A DNA stretch of 21,791 bases from Dimargaris cristalligena (GCA_027576995.1 JANBQC010000487.1:1-21791), one strand, 5' to 3'. Shown: positions 1 through 10,030, counted from the first letter of the stretch. Numbers and translations are program-made. The notes: generated by a model from the sequence alone, not told the origin.

Positions 1-137
1 AGAAAGCTATTGTTAGCTATTCTTTGAACAGGGGCGCAGTCGGGCCAGGGGCAGTGTGAATGCAGGGGTATCATCCGATAAGTGCGAAAAATAGATAAAA
101 AATAAAAGTAGGTAAAAAATGTGGTAAGTTCACCACA
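1..137 (+). repeat. LTR-like dispersed repeat, copy 1 (3' part)
   Basis: Bases 1-70 are identical by eye to 15552-15621. Bases 77-137 match 15772-15831 with substitutions, so this copy lacks about 150 bases that copy 2 has in between. The full unit in copy 2 starts TGTAAA at 15234. Copy 1 ends in ACA at 137, which gives the TG...CA termini expected of a long terminal repeat. The 5' part lies outside the window. It could be a solo LTR or one end of a longer element; no integrase or reverse transcriptase is visible next to it. Confidence 0.7.
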
Positions 138-336
138 TATGCTCACCCCCTCCATACTAAATAGTAAGTGTGCCTGCTGCACATCCCTTACATTTGTCTG
201 TACTTATCCTTTATTAGTTAGTACTATACCCATCCTAATGCTAGTAGCCTACTTAGCCAAGCCTAAGCCCCACCTACCATTAGAAGCCTATCCCTGGGAC
301 TCTTGATGGACTAAGAGTGATCAGCCCAGGCAACAT
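136..336 (+). repeat. Dispersed repeat A, copy 1
   Basis: About 200 bases align in the same orientation with 21210-21413. Shared blocks include TATATGCTCAC, TTATTAGTTAGTACT, CTAGTAGCCT, CCTACCATT and GGGACTCTTGAT. Most differences are transitions. In copy 1 the block directly follows the LTR-like repeat. In the other copy it precedes the LTR start by about 300 bases. It may therefore be internal sequence of the same element or an older neighbouring repeat. No coding capacity is recognisable. Confidence 0.7.
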
Positions 337-425
337 TCAGAAGGGTGATGAATGAAAATACAGGTTTAGGTAGCTAATTTAAACTCTGGCTTTTTGTAGA
401 GTATGTGAGTGTCCATATCTATAGT

Positions 426-1104
426 TAACCTCTAACCATCCTAAGCTGTGGTTTTTTAGTTAAATCTTTATTATTTGCAGATAAATATAGAGCAGAGACC
501 TGCACAACTACTGTGGAATAGTGATAAAGTCCAATACTATTGAATGTCCTGCAGCTGATGTAAGTATAGCCACCAAAGTGCTTTCCATCCTCTAACTAGC
601 CACAACCTTATTATTAGTATCAATTTGGATACCATCGGGTTCTGACGCAGGACAAAAACCAAAAGACAAACTAGTGGATAAGCAATGAGTAAGGGTGGCA
701 AAGAAAGGGGATTGTTGGATAATCCTATCTTCAAGATGGATTTAGCCAGAAAAGTGGCCGCAATTCAACTAGGGTTGCTTCTACCCTTGTCTTGCACCCC
801 TGTCCCCACTGTATACATTAGTAAGGGCAGGTCTAGCTACACCAAGGCAAAATAAGTGGAAATAGCCCCCTCCCTACACATTCGGTGGGCTTTCTTGCAT
901 TATTCATGAATGATTTTGGTTTGTGGATTTTTGGTCCAATTGATGATTGTATGACTTAGAGCTGCACTTTCAATGGGCTGACCCCCACCTCTTCTTCCCT
1001 TTACATTGCAATGTAGAAGGGGGGGAGTGCCACCCTTCCGCCCCTTTTTTCGCCTTTATTTTTTGAAATGAAGAAGATTCACATGCTGGGATGGTTAGAG
1101 GTTA
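426..1104. mobile_element. MITE-like element with terminal inverted repeats
   Basis: Bases 426-441 (TAACCTCTAACCATCC) are the perfect reverse complement of 1089-1104. Setting aside the outer TA at each side leaves 14-base inverted repeats flanked by TA, the target duplication typical of Tc1/mariner/pogo elements. The 650-base interior has only a 65-codon open frame on the minus strand (537-734), which I do not recognise and which is probably decayed or random. A 16-base inverted match at this spacing is unlikely by chance, but transposase and further copies are not visible here. A non-autonomous DNA transposon is the simplest reading. Confidence 0.5.
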
Positions 1105-3044
1105 GTTATCACAAGGAGCTGTGTTAAGTGACTCTGGTCCATGACCAATATTGCTCCCAGTACTAGCCAGTCTAGTGCGCACCGGTGTGTGGGTTATTAC
1201 CCCTTTATAAAAAACCACCTCTTCTAGCCACCGCAGTCAAATTCTGATAGATTCATGGCTATTGTCGACTTACAGTGGATGTTCGTAAGTTTCAATTGAA
1301 GGCACTATGGCAATGTACCACAGCCTGGTTTGGGTTTAACTGGTCGAGGCCAACTAGACAACTTGTCTGTTTAACTGATAGAATGGCGGGGGTCCACCCA
1401 ACTGGCCGCAGGGGAACACAGCCAAGTAGTTGTGCCGAATGGAGTATACAAGGGTACACCAGAATAGCGTCTGCGTAAGACAGTCCAACAATTACCATTA
1501 CTAATTGGAGAGATGGGGTTCCATAATAAGACACTACTGGCTACTCCAGTCTCAAGTATATTTAATTTTTTTGATATCTATTTGGGTTTACTTGCTCTGG
1601 TTTCATTATCCTCTAAATAGAGTGTGGATGGATATATACTGCAGCTATAGCTCCTCCAGACATCCCATCTTCGAATACAACAATGGGTAGCGTAAATATA
1701 TGGAGATGAGCAGAACCCATCGGTGAATAGATTCGATGGTATATTGCAGACCTAGCCCTTTGAATAGTGGGATGAAATGTAGTAAACGACCCCTTCAAGA
1801 CGAGGAGGGGGGGTTTACATTCGATAAAAATACCACTAGTTGCTGCGTCCCGCTTGTTTAAGGCCCAGGTCGTCGGGCCAGTGAGAGTTGAAGCGTTGGG
1901 GCCTATACACCTCCCGCCTTACCCTAGCGACGGTGTTTTGTGCTCTATTTTTGCATTTTCTTATATAAAAATGACTGCCCAGCATAGTAGATGAAAGCCC
2001 CGTCTTGAATTATGAATTCTGGTAAGAGGACCATCGGGAGAAATCCGTAGATGGATGGATGTAATTGGACGAGTGTCAGTATCGTCTATTTCACTAACTA
2101 AGAAGGCCTCCGCTTTCCCCTCCTCTCCTCTCCTCTCCGTCAGATTCGGGATACAGCTTCCGCTCTACTAGCTTCCCAAATTAGCCCCCAGTTGTTGCCG
2201 GATATCCTCGATACATGAATAGGTATATATAAAAACCGATTGACCAATTCGCGCTATTAATGAGCGCAGGACGACTCTTTTTAAGGGCCATTAGTCCAAA
2301 ATACCATAGCAAGGTGGGAGGGAGAGAGAGGGGGGGGAGAGAACACAACCGTTGGGTAGTTATTATCCAATTTTTTCCTCTAGGGCCATTGGCCTCCCAC
2401 TATCCCCATCCCTACTCGACCCTAATGCGCGACTCGCGACAGCCGACTACTTCGGCTAAACGTCGCTTTAACAAGTCAATTCCGAAATAGCCTAATCGGG
2501 CTTAAATGAATTCGACTTCGAATTTTTTGAGTGGGTATGGATTCGTCAGCTGTTAGCCGACCCATAGCAGGAGTGTAACCTATTTATATGTACCCTGCCT
2601 TGCACGAACGTTAAGGCGGGGTGGTTTTGAAAAATGACGGCTTATACCGCCCCCCCTCCTCCTAGCTATGGCAACCAAAGCTACTCCCCATACAGAATAT
2701 GGGGAGACTGGAAAGAGGGATGGTTGGTTTCTCATATTCGAGGCTCAAACAGCTAGCGAAAGGCCTGTCCTTATAAATACAGCGCGAGGGAACTTCGTTT
2801 ATCCTAATATCCGTACTCAACATTTCCTTTATTATTATTTTTTGGCCTGTAACTGTACTCATACATATTCCCCCCAGTCTTTCTCTATGCGACCGGTTTT
2901 TATTTGACCGAGCTCTTAATTGATGTATATTTATATATACTGAGTACTTTACATATTTTTACATAGTAACTGTTTCCCTTGGGAAATTGTTTATTTTTTA
3001 CTTTCTGTGGTCTAACCATCGTAACCAAGTCCAGCTTTTGGTCC
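1105..3044. other. Gene-free spacer with scattered promoter-like and simple tracts
   Basis: Short open frames here are not longer than expected by chance. Visible items are a TATATATAAAA box near 2224-2235 without a convincing gene behind it, a pyrimidine tract of repeated CTCCT units at 2116-2142 ending in CAG (like a splice acceptor but with no exon to attach), a near-perfect palindrome AATTCGA/TCGAATT around 2511-2526, and G or C homopolymers at 1807-1813, 2330-2337 and 2650-2656. No RNA gene was recognised. Confidence 0.5.
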
Positions 3045-3051
3045 TATATAG
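3045..3051 (+). promoter_or_regulatory. TATA box of the small secreted protein gene
   Basis: TATATAG lies 58 bases upstream of the ATG at 3109. With initiation about 30 bases downstream this would leave a 5' UTR of roughly 30 bases. The start context is CACCATGAG, with A at -3, which is favourable for eukaryotic initiation. Confidence 0.5.
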
Positions 3052-3108
3052 AGTTGACCATTGCCAATATCCGTTGTTCCACATCCATCGCGTATCCCAA
3101 TCCCCACC

Positions 3109-3597
3109 ATGAGAATAGCCTTCCTAGTAGTCGCCGTAGCAGGCGCGCTTTCCCATGCATTCGCCGCTAATATTTATAGTGCCGACCCCAACGGCTACGT
3201 TCTTGAGAGCTGCATAGCGGATGCCGGTCAGACCAAATACTCGCAATATGCCAAGGAGGCCCAGAACCACCCCAAACGATTCGCCAAGAAGATCCTATTG
3301 GAGAATAATCGTATCAAAAACGGGGTACCCCCTATTAACCATTGGGCCGAAGATTCCTCCAACGATCTCCTGGTTTTTAAGTGCGTGAGTCATTTTTTAA
3401 TGAAAGTCCCGGAAGCCACCCAAATTGTCAATGCATTCGATGACAAGTATACGCGGGGCTACCAGGCGAAAATAAAGGGTTACCTGGCCGAATTAGCTAA
3501 CGCCTATGTCTTACGTTGGGACCACTACCGGAAGCCTACCGAAGTGCCCTCGTACTATCGCAATGATGTCCAACGGGGTGCTGAACAGACTGTCTAG
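3109..3597 (+). CDS. Small secreted protein, unknown family (162 aa)
   Basis: The function is unknown and no family was recognised. The frame is open from 3061, but the first ATG is at 3109, in a good context (CACCATG) and directly at a signal peptide: MRI, a hydrophobic run to about residue 15, then a likely cleavage after HAFA at residue 19. The mature part (about 143 residues) is hydrophilic and appears helical, rich in Lys, Tyr, Asn and Ala. It has only two cysteines (35 and 92), which could form one disulfide. There is no second membrane segment or GPI signal, so it is probably released from the cell. A TATA box lies 58 bases upstream and AATAAA about 210 bases downstream. The small size, secretion and lack of a domain would suit an effector-like or wall-associated protein, but that is inference. 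Confidence 0.8.
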   Translation: MRIAFLVVAVAGALSHAFAANIYSADPNGYVLESCIADAGQTKYSQYAKEAQNHPKRFAKKILLENNRIKNGVPPINHWAEDSSNDLLVFKCVSHFLMKVPEATQIVNAFDDKYTRGYQAKIKGYLAELANAYVLRWDHYRKPTEVPSYYRNDVQRGAEQTV

Positions 3598-4729
3598 CGG
3601 GGCGGCTACGATGATAGAACCCCGCAGTGTCGACTACCGGCAGTAGACCCATCGGGTTTTCATTCACGGCTGTTCTACTTTGTTGGTCTATACCCTTTAG
3701 TTAGCATACCGTTTTTTTTCTGAGTATTAGGGAGATGGTTTAATCTACTGGTGCCTTTTAATATTTAGGATAGCTATCAAACTCCATTTCAATCTGTAAT
3801 TTTGTAAATAAAATATGTAATAAGGAACGGGAAATAGTGCATTATACGATATTTTAGCATATCATTGAATTCAGCGCAATTTGCATCCCCCCCCCCCTTT
3901 GAATTTGGTTACAATGGACCCCATGGCCGGGGCAGCTCTTTGGGGCGGGGAATTAGACTACTACAGTTAGATTACGCCAATGGGACGGGAGGCAAAGAAC
4001 GGATTATTAGAACAAAGAATAGGCCATTGGGCAATTAAACAGGGGGCGGAATGGGTCGTCTGTGGAATAATTAATTGCCATTAGGATCAATATCGGGCCA
4101 GTTTAGCTATTTATAAATGGAGGCATTGGTCGTTTATTAACATATACCAAGGGGTATCGTGGGCGATAATTGAACTGCAATCACCAAGTGCAAAGGCGAC
4201 CTGGTTGTTGTACGGATATTTATTGAAGGTAATAGGAACATTAGAAATATATTTGGGGCCACCAATTTCCTTATAGTATATATACATAATCTCCCATCGG
4301 CTGGGGCATCCTAGAAATGTACTTTTATTTATGTTTGTATGATTGTAATATAGTCATGTCAGTGGAAATGGAGGTGGTAACAAGACCCGTTGATAGTACT
4401 GCGCATCATCTACACGTGGGGCAAGCGCTGGAAATAAGGGAATATGGGGGGCTGCGGTGGAGGAATCTTCTTAGCAGACAAAGGAATTGAGAAAGTGGGA
4501 GAGGAATCGGGGCCATTTGGACCAATGGAGAAGTGGAAACGTAACCCATGCGTCCATCATGGCTGCTTAGCCACCATTCCAGTCCAATACTACTAACTCT
4601 TATCCCTTCCATTTCTCTCATTTGCCGACATTCTTTGTCGCCTACTTTCCTTGACAGCAACCCAAAGCCCAGGGGAGACTACACATCAGGCCCACGAGGT
4701 TGATATACTCAAAAAGGCGACGTTTTTTT
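3598..4729. other. Spacer between tail ends of two convergent genes
   Basis: This is the 3' side of the secreted protein gene (+) and of the CHCH gene (-). It holds an 11-base C run at 3887-3897 and AT-rich stretches. An 84-codon minus-strand frame at 4406-4660 has no recognisable features and I treat it as chance. No RNA gene was seen. Confidence 0.5.
3807..3812 (+). terminator. Possible polyadenylation signal
   Basis: AATAAA lies about 210 bases after the stop of the secreted protein gene, in an AT-rich stretch with GTAATAAGG beyond. This is a plausible 3' end for that transcript, though the hexamer is common in AT-rich DNA. Confidence 0.35.
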
Positions 4730-5233
4730 TTAGTAACTGGGGCCGGATTGGAAGGAGCTGTTGGCCTGGCAATTCTTCAGGATATCCAGGAAAGGCTGGC
4801 ACACGTTAACATCGTGGTTGTTGTTGGTCATGCATTGGGCAAAGGCCCGGGCATCCAAATCGCAGGCGTTGACCGACTGGTAGGGGTCCTGGTGGGCGGC
4901 GTAAGGGGAGGCAGCGGGTTGAGCGTAGGCCGGCTGTTGCTGTTGCTGGGGGGCGGGCGTTTCGGCGGCACTGCTGCTTCCACCGCTGAAGAGACTGGTG
5001 ATACCGTGACCGATGGTGTGGCCCACGGCGGAACCAATGGCCACTCCACCGGCGGTGGCGGCCATCTGGCCCATCAGGCCGGGACCCTGGCTAGGCGCCG
5101 GGGGATGGGCCACGGCGGTCTGGGTGGGAACGGGGGCCACGGCGCGCTGCTGCTGGGGAGGAGCGGGCCGGACCGGGGCGGGGGCGGCAGAGCGACGGGG
5201 AGCGGAGGACGAAGCGCGACGGGAACGAGCCAT
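4730..5233 (-). CDS. Mix17/CHCHD2-CHCHD10-like twin CX9C mitochondrial protein (167 aa)
   Basis: Members of this family reside in the mitochondrial intermembrane space, where the Mia40 relay oxidises their cysteines; yeast Mix17 and animal CHCHD2/10 affect respiration and inner-membrane organisation. The N-terminus (1-36) is rich in Arg, Ala, Ser and Pro without acidic residues, like a targeting sequence. Residues 50-85 form a glycine-zipper hydrophobic segment (GQMAATAGGVAIGSAVGH). A Gln/Pro/Ala linker with five consecutive Gln follows. The C-terminal CHCH domain has C124-X9-C134 and C145-X9-C155, exactly the twin CX9C pattern. The length is typical of the family. The start ATG at 5233 follows CTCAAC, a context shared with two other genes here. 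The gene is very GC-rich, and this creates long antisense open frames that are not genes. Confidence 0.93.
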   Translation of the reverse strand: MARSRRASSSAPRRSAAPAPVRPAPPQQQRAVAPVPTQTAVAHPPAPSQGPGLMGQMAATAGGVAIGSAVGHTIGHGITSLFSGGSSSAAETPAPQQQQQPAYAQPAASPYAAHQDPYQSVNACDLDARAFAQCMTNNNHDVNVCQPFLDILKNCQANSSFQSGPSY

Positions 5234-6294
5234 GTTGAGTAATGTGAGTGAAGAGGGAGAGGGGGTGGGGAAGGGTATAATAATAATAAACGTAATTTGG
5301 GGGAAGGCGGGGTATATTGGCTATAGGGCAATTAGACGGTAAAAATGATTGGGATCGTACTGAAAGTAAACTCGAAAAGAACAAGGGAATTGGAAACAGG
5401 GCTATAGTGAGGTTCGGAGATATAGGGCAGAAAAAGGCAGGCGAATGGGCTTGCTAGATCGAAGGGAATTGTGGGGCGGAAGAGGGGAGGAGGAGAGTCA
5501 CACACATATATGCGTATACTGCTGGCTGATGATAGTCCCATTGACTATGGTGTTTGAGCAGCTTTAAAAGATGGACTTAGTAGCGGTGGGTAATTTGATT
5601 ATTAATGCAGGTGGTGGTGGTTGGGTGATACGGACCGCGAGAGCCCCCTCTCCCGTCAGGGGAATCGAAACGCTGACGAGGCGCGCTGCGGTAGATATCT
5701 GTTCACGTGACTGAGCCAAGGGCCAATCCACTCAGGGCTTTTTCTTCAAGCCACGCTGGTGTTCCCAAATGAATGGTTGATCCATTTTTCCCCCATCCGC
5801 GCTCATTCAAAGAAGACCCTTTGGTTGTATCGCGCGGCCCTCCTTTGGGTCTCGGGCACCTCACTCCACATACACCCTCTCGCGCCGCCCCCCTTTCTAT
5901 ACGAGAACATTCCAGCAGCACCCGCCCCCCAATAATCAGCTGAAATTAGACCGATTTAACCACAGCTGGACCACACCTACAGCCCAAATCACACTCGTAT
6001 GGTATTCGACTTTTTGCTGGATTTATTATACCAATGGCCCGAGTTATTACTCGAACCCCCCCCCCATTAGACCTATATTCTTCTACTTAAGCTAAAACCT
6101 ACCAACTCCACAAAGCATCGCCTACTTTATGTTATACGGCCTAAAACACCTGAATTCGAATTTATTATATTGGAAAATCTCTACCTAAAACAAATAGAAG
6201 AAAAAAAAAGCCGATTAACTAAGAGCTATAAGACTTTCCGTGCACGAGTCCGGCCACGACAACCGGGACTCCGACGTGCTTTTAAGAATTACAT
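5234..6294. other. Spacer upstream of the CHCH gene and downstream of the His/Pro-rich secreted gene
   Basis: The first 110 bases should contain the CHCH gene promoter: on the coding strand a CCAATATA motif and a TTATTATTATTATA stretch occur, but no single clear TATA box. The remainder has a 10-base C run at 6056-6065 and a 6-bp hairpin ATAGTC/GACTAT at about 5531-5546. Open frames at 5332-5541 and 5703-5921 show no recognisable content. No RNA gene was seen. Confidence 0.4.
6161..6166 (-). terminator. Possible polyadenylation signal of the His/Pro-rich secreted gene
   Basis: On the minus strand the sequence reads AATAAA about 130 bases after the stop codon at 6295, following a T-rich stretch. 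Position and context fit a 3' end signal; no other candidate is closer. Confidence 0.35.
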
Positions 6295-6966
6295 CTATGC
6301 TTGTAAGTTGATCAATGCATGGTACTCGCTGGAGTCACTGGAATGGTCGATGGGAATAGCGATATGGCGTAGAAGACCCGACTTAGCGCGGCCAGCGGAG
6401 GACGATTCCGCCTGTCCCGGTCCATTGATGGGGGAGGTATTCGGGATGGCCTGGAGTTCCACATCTTGCAGCTCCACTTGAGGCTGATACTGCAAAGATG
6501 TCGGAGTATTCGGCATGCTCAAGGAAGTAGCTGAGGAGGAAGGTGAGGAGAGGGAGGAAGCGGGGGGAAACGGGGGAGGGGGGATACTGGAGGAGGGACT
6601 GTTCCCATGGGGGGTAGTCGTCATGATAGGATGGCGGTTGAGCATGGACGGCGGCCCTTGCTCCGCTGCCGGCTGGTGGGCGAGCATCAGGGGCAAAGGG
6701 TCATAAATGTAGGGATACGGAATCTCCGGGAAGGGCTTGTTGGGGTCCCACATGTGCATCATTTGACTTGCCTCCAGTTCCTCGGGGCTGGGCCTACGGT
6801 GTCTATGCCGATTATGGCCGCCTCCTTGGGCGCGGTGACGGCAGGCCGCAGTGTGCTGATGCCCATTTTGGCCTGGATGCTCGAATTGAATACGACAGCC
6901 CGATACAAGGCTTGGGAGCAGCATAAGGGTGCAAACCAAAGTGATATTGAACAATTGTCCACGCAT
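6295..6966 (-). CDS. Secreted His-rich, Pro/Ser-rich protein, unknown family (223 aa)
   Basis: No family was recognised. The ATG at 6966 begins a classical signal peptide: hydrophobic residues 6-22 and a likely cleavage after SG at residue 23. The mature N-terminal part (24-58) is basic and histidine-rich, with His at 30, 36, 38, 44, 51, 54 and 56 and two cysteines (24 and 42). Metal binding is conceivable but unproven. Residues 68-95 carry an aromatic/Pro stretch (PYPYIYDP). Residues 115-160 are low-complexity Pro/Ser/Thr, as in O-mannosylated fungal wall or secreted proteins. There is no C-terminal membrane segment. A TATA box lies about 230 bases upstream of the ATG. Long opposite-strand frames across this gene are artefacts of its composition. 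An effector or wall-associated role is inference only. Confidence 0.75.
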   Translation of the reverse strand: MRGQLFNITLVCTLMLLPSLVSGCRIQFEHPGQNGHQHTAACRHRAQGGGHNRHRHRRPSPEELEASQMMHMWDPNKPFPEIPYPYIYDPLPLMLAHQPAAEQGPPSMLNRHPIMTTTPHGNSPSSSIPPPPFPPASSLSSPSSSATSLSMPNTPTSLQYQPQVELQDVELQAIPNTSPINGPGQAESSSAGRAKSGLLRHIAIPIDHSSDSSEYHALINLQA

Positions 6967-7032
6967 TTTTGAAAAAAATAAAATTAACCAAGTGCAATAA
7001 CCACAAGTAGAAAGTTGGCTAGAGGAAACGTG

Positions 7033-7053
7033 TGGTGGTGGTGGTGGTGGTGG
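7033..7053. repeat. (TGG)7 microsatellite
   Basis: Seven uninterrupted TGG units lie in the predicted 5' leader of the His/Pro-rich secreted gene. On the transcribed strand this is (CCA)7. It is likely to vary in length between isolates. Confidence 0.9.
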
Positions 7054-7192
7054 ATCACTCTACCTAACTAGACGCAAGAGAGGATAATCCGAAGTGTAAC
7101 AAGTTGAGTCGCGGGGATAAAAAAACAGGGGCTTTGGCGAGAAATGATGGTAGAAGTGATTGATAGATAGTTCGAGCTCAGCGACCGGACGG

Positions 7193-7201
7193 TATTTTAT
7201 A
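7193..7201 (-). promoter_or_regulatory. TATA box of the His/Pro-rich secreted gene
   Basis: TATAAAATA on the minus strand lies about 230 bases upstream of the ATG at 6966. The spacing resembles the TATA boxes of the two other minus-strand secreted genes in this window, implying a long leader of about 200 bases. Confidence 0.5.
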
Positions 7202-8190
7202 CAGCCCTGAAATATTACACTGACTAGGATATGTGAAAATGGATATTGCGCCCAACGACGACGGCACCTCCCTCCCCCTCTCCACTATGGTTGAAGTGGT
7301 GGTAGGCTTTATTATTCAGTTGCTGTGTTAGGGTATGTGGAGTCGCACCGTAAGAAAAGGGGAGAAGGGGGAGTGAGCGAATGGAGTCGACTGGCTGTTT
7401 GACTAGAGGCAGTTTCTTATATTTAGGATTACACAACGACATCCCTCGAGTGGAACGTCGCATGGTAAAGCTGGCTTAACATGCGGTTAATAGCCTGCAT
7501 TCGGAAAGGCCAGCTCTCACCCGAGGCCTCAGGCACATGGTTAATGGAACACCCGTCCTACCCGATGGTAGAACTGTGCCGCTGCTTCTTGGCCGATTGG
7601 TGCGCTTTTTATATAAAAAAACCCCTCCCAAAAAGGGTCGCATAGAATTCGTGCATAGGAGAAAAACCAGAACCAACAACACTAATAAGCGGCCAAAGAC
7701 CAACAAGGGGGGCGGGTGGGGGGATATTCACTATTCGTAGGACAGGTGCTATAGCCGTAATCCTATCCCAGCAGCTGCCGTCTGCAAAGTGGTGGTGGTC
7801 TAAGCGAGAGGATGTGCCCCATAGGAGGAGCATCCCGGGTGAATAAGGTTTAAATCTGGCCTTACTCGAATGGGAGGGGTATTTTTAGGACACTAGAATC
7901 GAGTGGAGTAGTCTATCCAATACAGGCTACGAAATCAAGTTTATATTTTTGGTCCAGCCGCACTGCGTAAATATGATTAGACGAGTTGCGGGCTTCGCTG
8001 GTTAACCCTGTACCACAGCCCCCCCCGCTAGGATCACATTTGTTTACCATTCAGTATTTTATGTTTTCGTCTTAACTATCGCAGAGTTTTGTTGAGTCGT
8101 GGCGATATGTTTGGTTAAAGGGAGTGGAGTGAATCGGGGCTGCCAAATGCTCCCTGCGAGCTTGTTTTGCTATGCACAGGTTCGGTCCCT

Positions 8191-8568
8191 ATGTTTCCCT
8201 CAGTGCCCTGCCTACCTACTCAGCCTCTCTATGCTTTTTGCATCGGAGGTTCCTTCCACCAGATGGGGATGCATCTCCCGTTTGGGCCGGTGGTACCCTA
8301 TAGGGGTCGTCGAGTTTCACCAGAACCAAATAAAAGAGCCAAGAGGCTCCAATATCAACCGTTGGATGGAAGTGGTAATATCCAACTCCGTGGTTTCGGC
8401 ATTCCATTAATTGCCAATCCATCTACATTTGGCGTAACTCTTGCTCATGCTTTAGCCACCGGGGATATTCCAACCAGGCCGGCAAGATACACCACCACGC
8501 AATGGGATATATCAATAGCGGGCTGGGAAATACTGTGGAGAGATGAAGTATACCAAGCTCTTGTTTGA
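8191..8568 (+). CDS. Doubtful ORF, hypothetical protein (125 aa)
   Basis: The frame is open from about 8118 to the stop at 8568; the first ATG is at 8191, in a weak context. Alternatively, CACAG just before 8179 could be a splice acceptor, making this the last exon of a gene whose first exon I could not find. The product has a basic patch (RRVSPEPNKRAKR) followed by a stretch of ordinary globular composition. There is no signal peptide, membrane segment or recognisable domain. An open frame of this length can arise by chance in about 22 kb, and another frame overlaps it on the same strand, so I list it as possible only. Confidence 0.28.
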   Translation: MFPSVPCLPTQPLYAFCIGGSFHQMGMHLPFGPVVPYRGRRVSPEPNKRAKRLQYQPLDGSGNIQLRGFGIPLIANPSTFGVTLAHALATGDIPTRPARYTTTQWDISIAGWEILWRDEVYQALV

Positions 8569-10004
8569 AGAATGGCTAGTGCTTCGGTATAGTAGCGGCT
8601 GAGACTATTATCATACTTGGAAGCCTATAAATACGATAGTGGTTGTCCCTTTTTCATTGCAGAGTAGTCGGCATACACAGGGAGAGCCGCCGAACTGTAT
8701 TCGATAGAGACAAGAGTACCTTACGAAGTATACTTCAGGTTCATGAGTAGATATCGGCTCTTTTATTGGTAAGATAGTAGGTGTACCTAACTGATATTTT
8801 GGGAATAATAGCACCCTTCTGCCCGGATGTTTCGGCCGAGTGTAATGAATATAGGCCCCGATGGTATGGTAAACAAACCGCCCATATATATTCCATTAGA
8901 CCATAACAACCCCCCAGTTGGTTTACGTAACCTCTCCCTCTCGTTCTCCTTTCTAGTGCTGTATTAAGCAGCAGCACAGCTATGTTCACACCCAATCACA
9001 CTTGCTTGCGGATTGAAAGGGTGTACTTTACTTTCCTCGGGGTTTCTTCCCTGCTTAGTAGCGGTGGGCTGAAACCACCGCCCCGGCTGTGAAATACATT
9101 GCTCACGCTCTCATTGGAATGAAGGAAAGTGGCCCATTGGATACCCAAATACTGATAAACTGAGCAGCGCCAGTGGGCTCTGTGTTGTTATCCCGCCCAT
9201 ATAGCTAAAGTGGCTATGCTTATAATACTGAACTGTGGCGTCTATATTGCACTGGGCAGAGAGATAGGTATTGGGAGAGAAATAAACCACCTCTTCCTTT
9301 ACATATATATATATATATATAGTTTTTAAAACCACCAAACTTTATCAGTTATATTATAGTTTATTATTCTACCAGATTCTCCTTTTCCATGCCAAGAAGC
9401 TCCCGCATTTCAACCGTTAGATTGGCGCTCATTCTCCATTAGAAGGCTAACTTCTATATTATTATACTACTCTCTTTTTGTTTTTTGGCGCCAGCTCTTT
9501 CTTCATCCCTGTGGGTTTGTAGGTTTCCTTGCCAAGAAGGACTTTCGGGCCTTGCCTTTTTCAATTAGCCGGCTCCTCTTTATTTAGATAGGACTCCCCC
9601 ACTGCTTCTCTCCAGCCGCGACGCCCACTCATGTCCCAGAAACCACAAAGAACCTCTCAACTCCGTGTCGCTTTCCAGGAGCCTTATTAGGCAAACAACG
9701 TGTAACCCGCGCTCCCTTTTGGGCCACAGTGTTGCCTTCTTAGAGCCAAGCTAGTACGACTTCGCCGACCCACCAGTCTGGATATTTTTTATTGTCCCTT
9801 AGCTGCTCCTAGCACCGCAATTTTTATTGCACTCCTGTGCCAACAAAAAAATACCGAATTATTCTGGTGATGTTACCCTTGAACCGGTGGCCCCTCTCCC
9901 TCTTCTTTGCTTTTAATTCACAAAGCCCGGCGGTCTTTGGCCTCTGCTTTATCCAGGTCCGACTATAGCAGCTACTTTAATGCCAGCCGTCTTTCCTACT
10001 TGTC
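8569..10004. other. Long spacer upstream of the mannosyltransferase gene
   Basis: No convincing gene was found. There is a TATAAATA at about 8625 without a gene behind it, a perfect 7-bp hairpin GCGGTGG/CCACCGC at 9061-9081, an AT dinucleotide tract and long T/C-rich stretches between 9350 and 9990. The last few hundred bases probably hold the promoter of the plus-strand mannosyltransferase gene. Minus-strand frames at 8611-8814, 8741-8995 and 9111-9338 lack recognisable features. Confidence 0.4.
9303..9321. repeat. (AT)9 microsatellite
   Basis: An uninterrupted alternating AT tract of about 19 bases lies in the spacer upstream of the mannosyltransferase gene. It has no attached gene. Confidence 0.85.
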
Positions 10005-10030
10005 TATTATTATTATTATTATTATTATTT
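10005..10030. repeat. (TTA)n microsatellite in the mannosyltransferase promoter
   Basis: About nine TTA/TAT units run directly into the TATA-like TTTATAA at 10028-10034. A shorter tract of the same unit lies upstream of the CHCH gene. Length changes would alter promoter spacing. Confidence 0.85.

Larger units (their letters stand above)
6967..8190. other. Spacer with 5' UTR/promoter of the His/Pro-rich gene, then no firm gene
   Basis: Bases 6967-7201 should be the 5' leader and promoter of the minus-strand secreted gene and include a TGG microsatellite. From 7202 to 8190 there are only short chance-like frames (for example 7224-7463 and 7537-7740) and an 8-base C run at 8019-8026. No RNA gene was recognised. 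Confidence 0.4.

Noticed and set aside
4700..5384. Long open frames opposite or overlapping the CHCH gene
   Set aside because: They are produced by the high GC content and low complexity of the real gene; none has a domain, and the twin CX9C pattern fixes the true strand and frame.
5526..5551. Hammerhead-like core CTGATGA followed by a 6-bp hairpin
   Set aside because: The sequence after the hairpin is TGGTG, not GAAA, and I could not find the two other stems, so the catalytic core is incomplete.
8175..8195. tRNA B-box-like GGTTCGGTCCC
   Set aside because: The T-stem has a mismatch and no A box, anticodon arm or acceptor stem can be built upstream. Other GGTTCGA-like matches (about 13657, 19131, 6050) fail in the same way.
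5576..9068. Shared 15-mer CTTAGTAGCGGTGGG at 5576-5590 and 9054-9068
   Set aside because: One exact 15-base match is roughly what chance gives in about 22 kb of two-strand comparison, and the flanks are unrelated.
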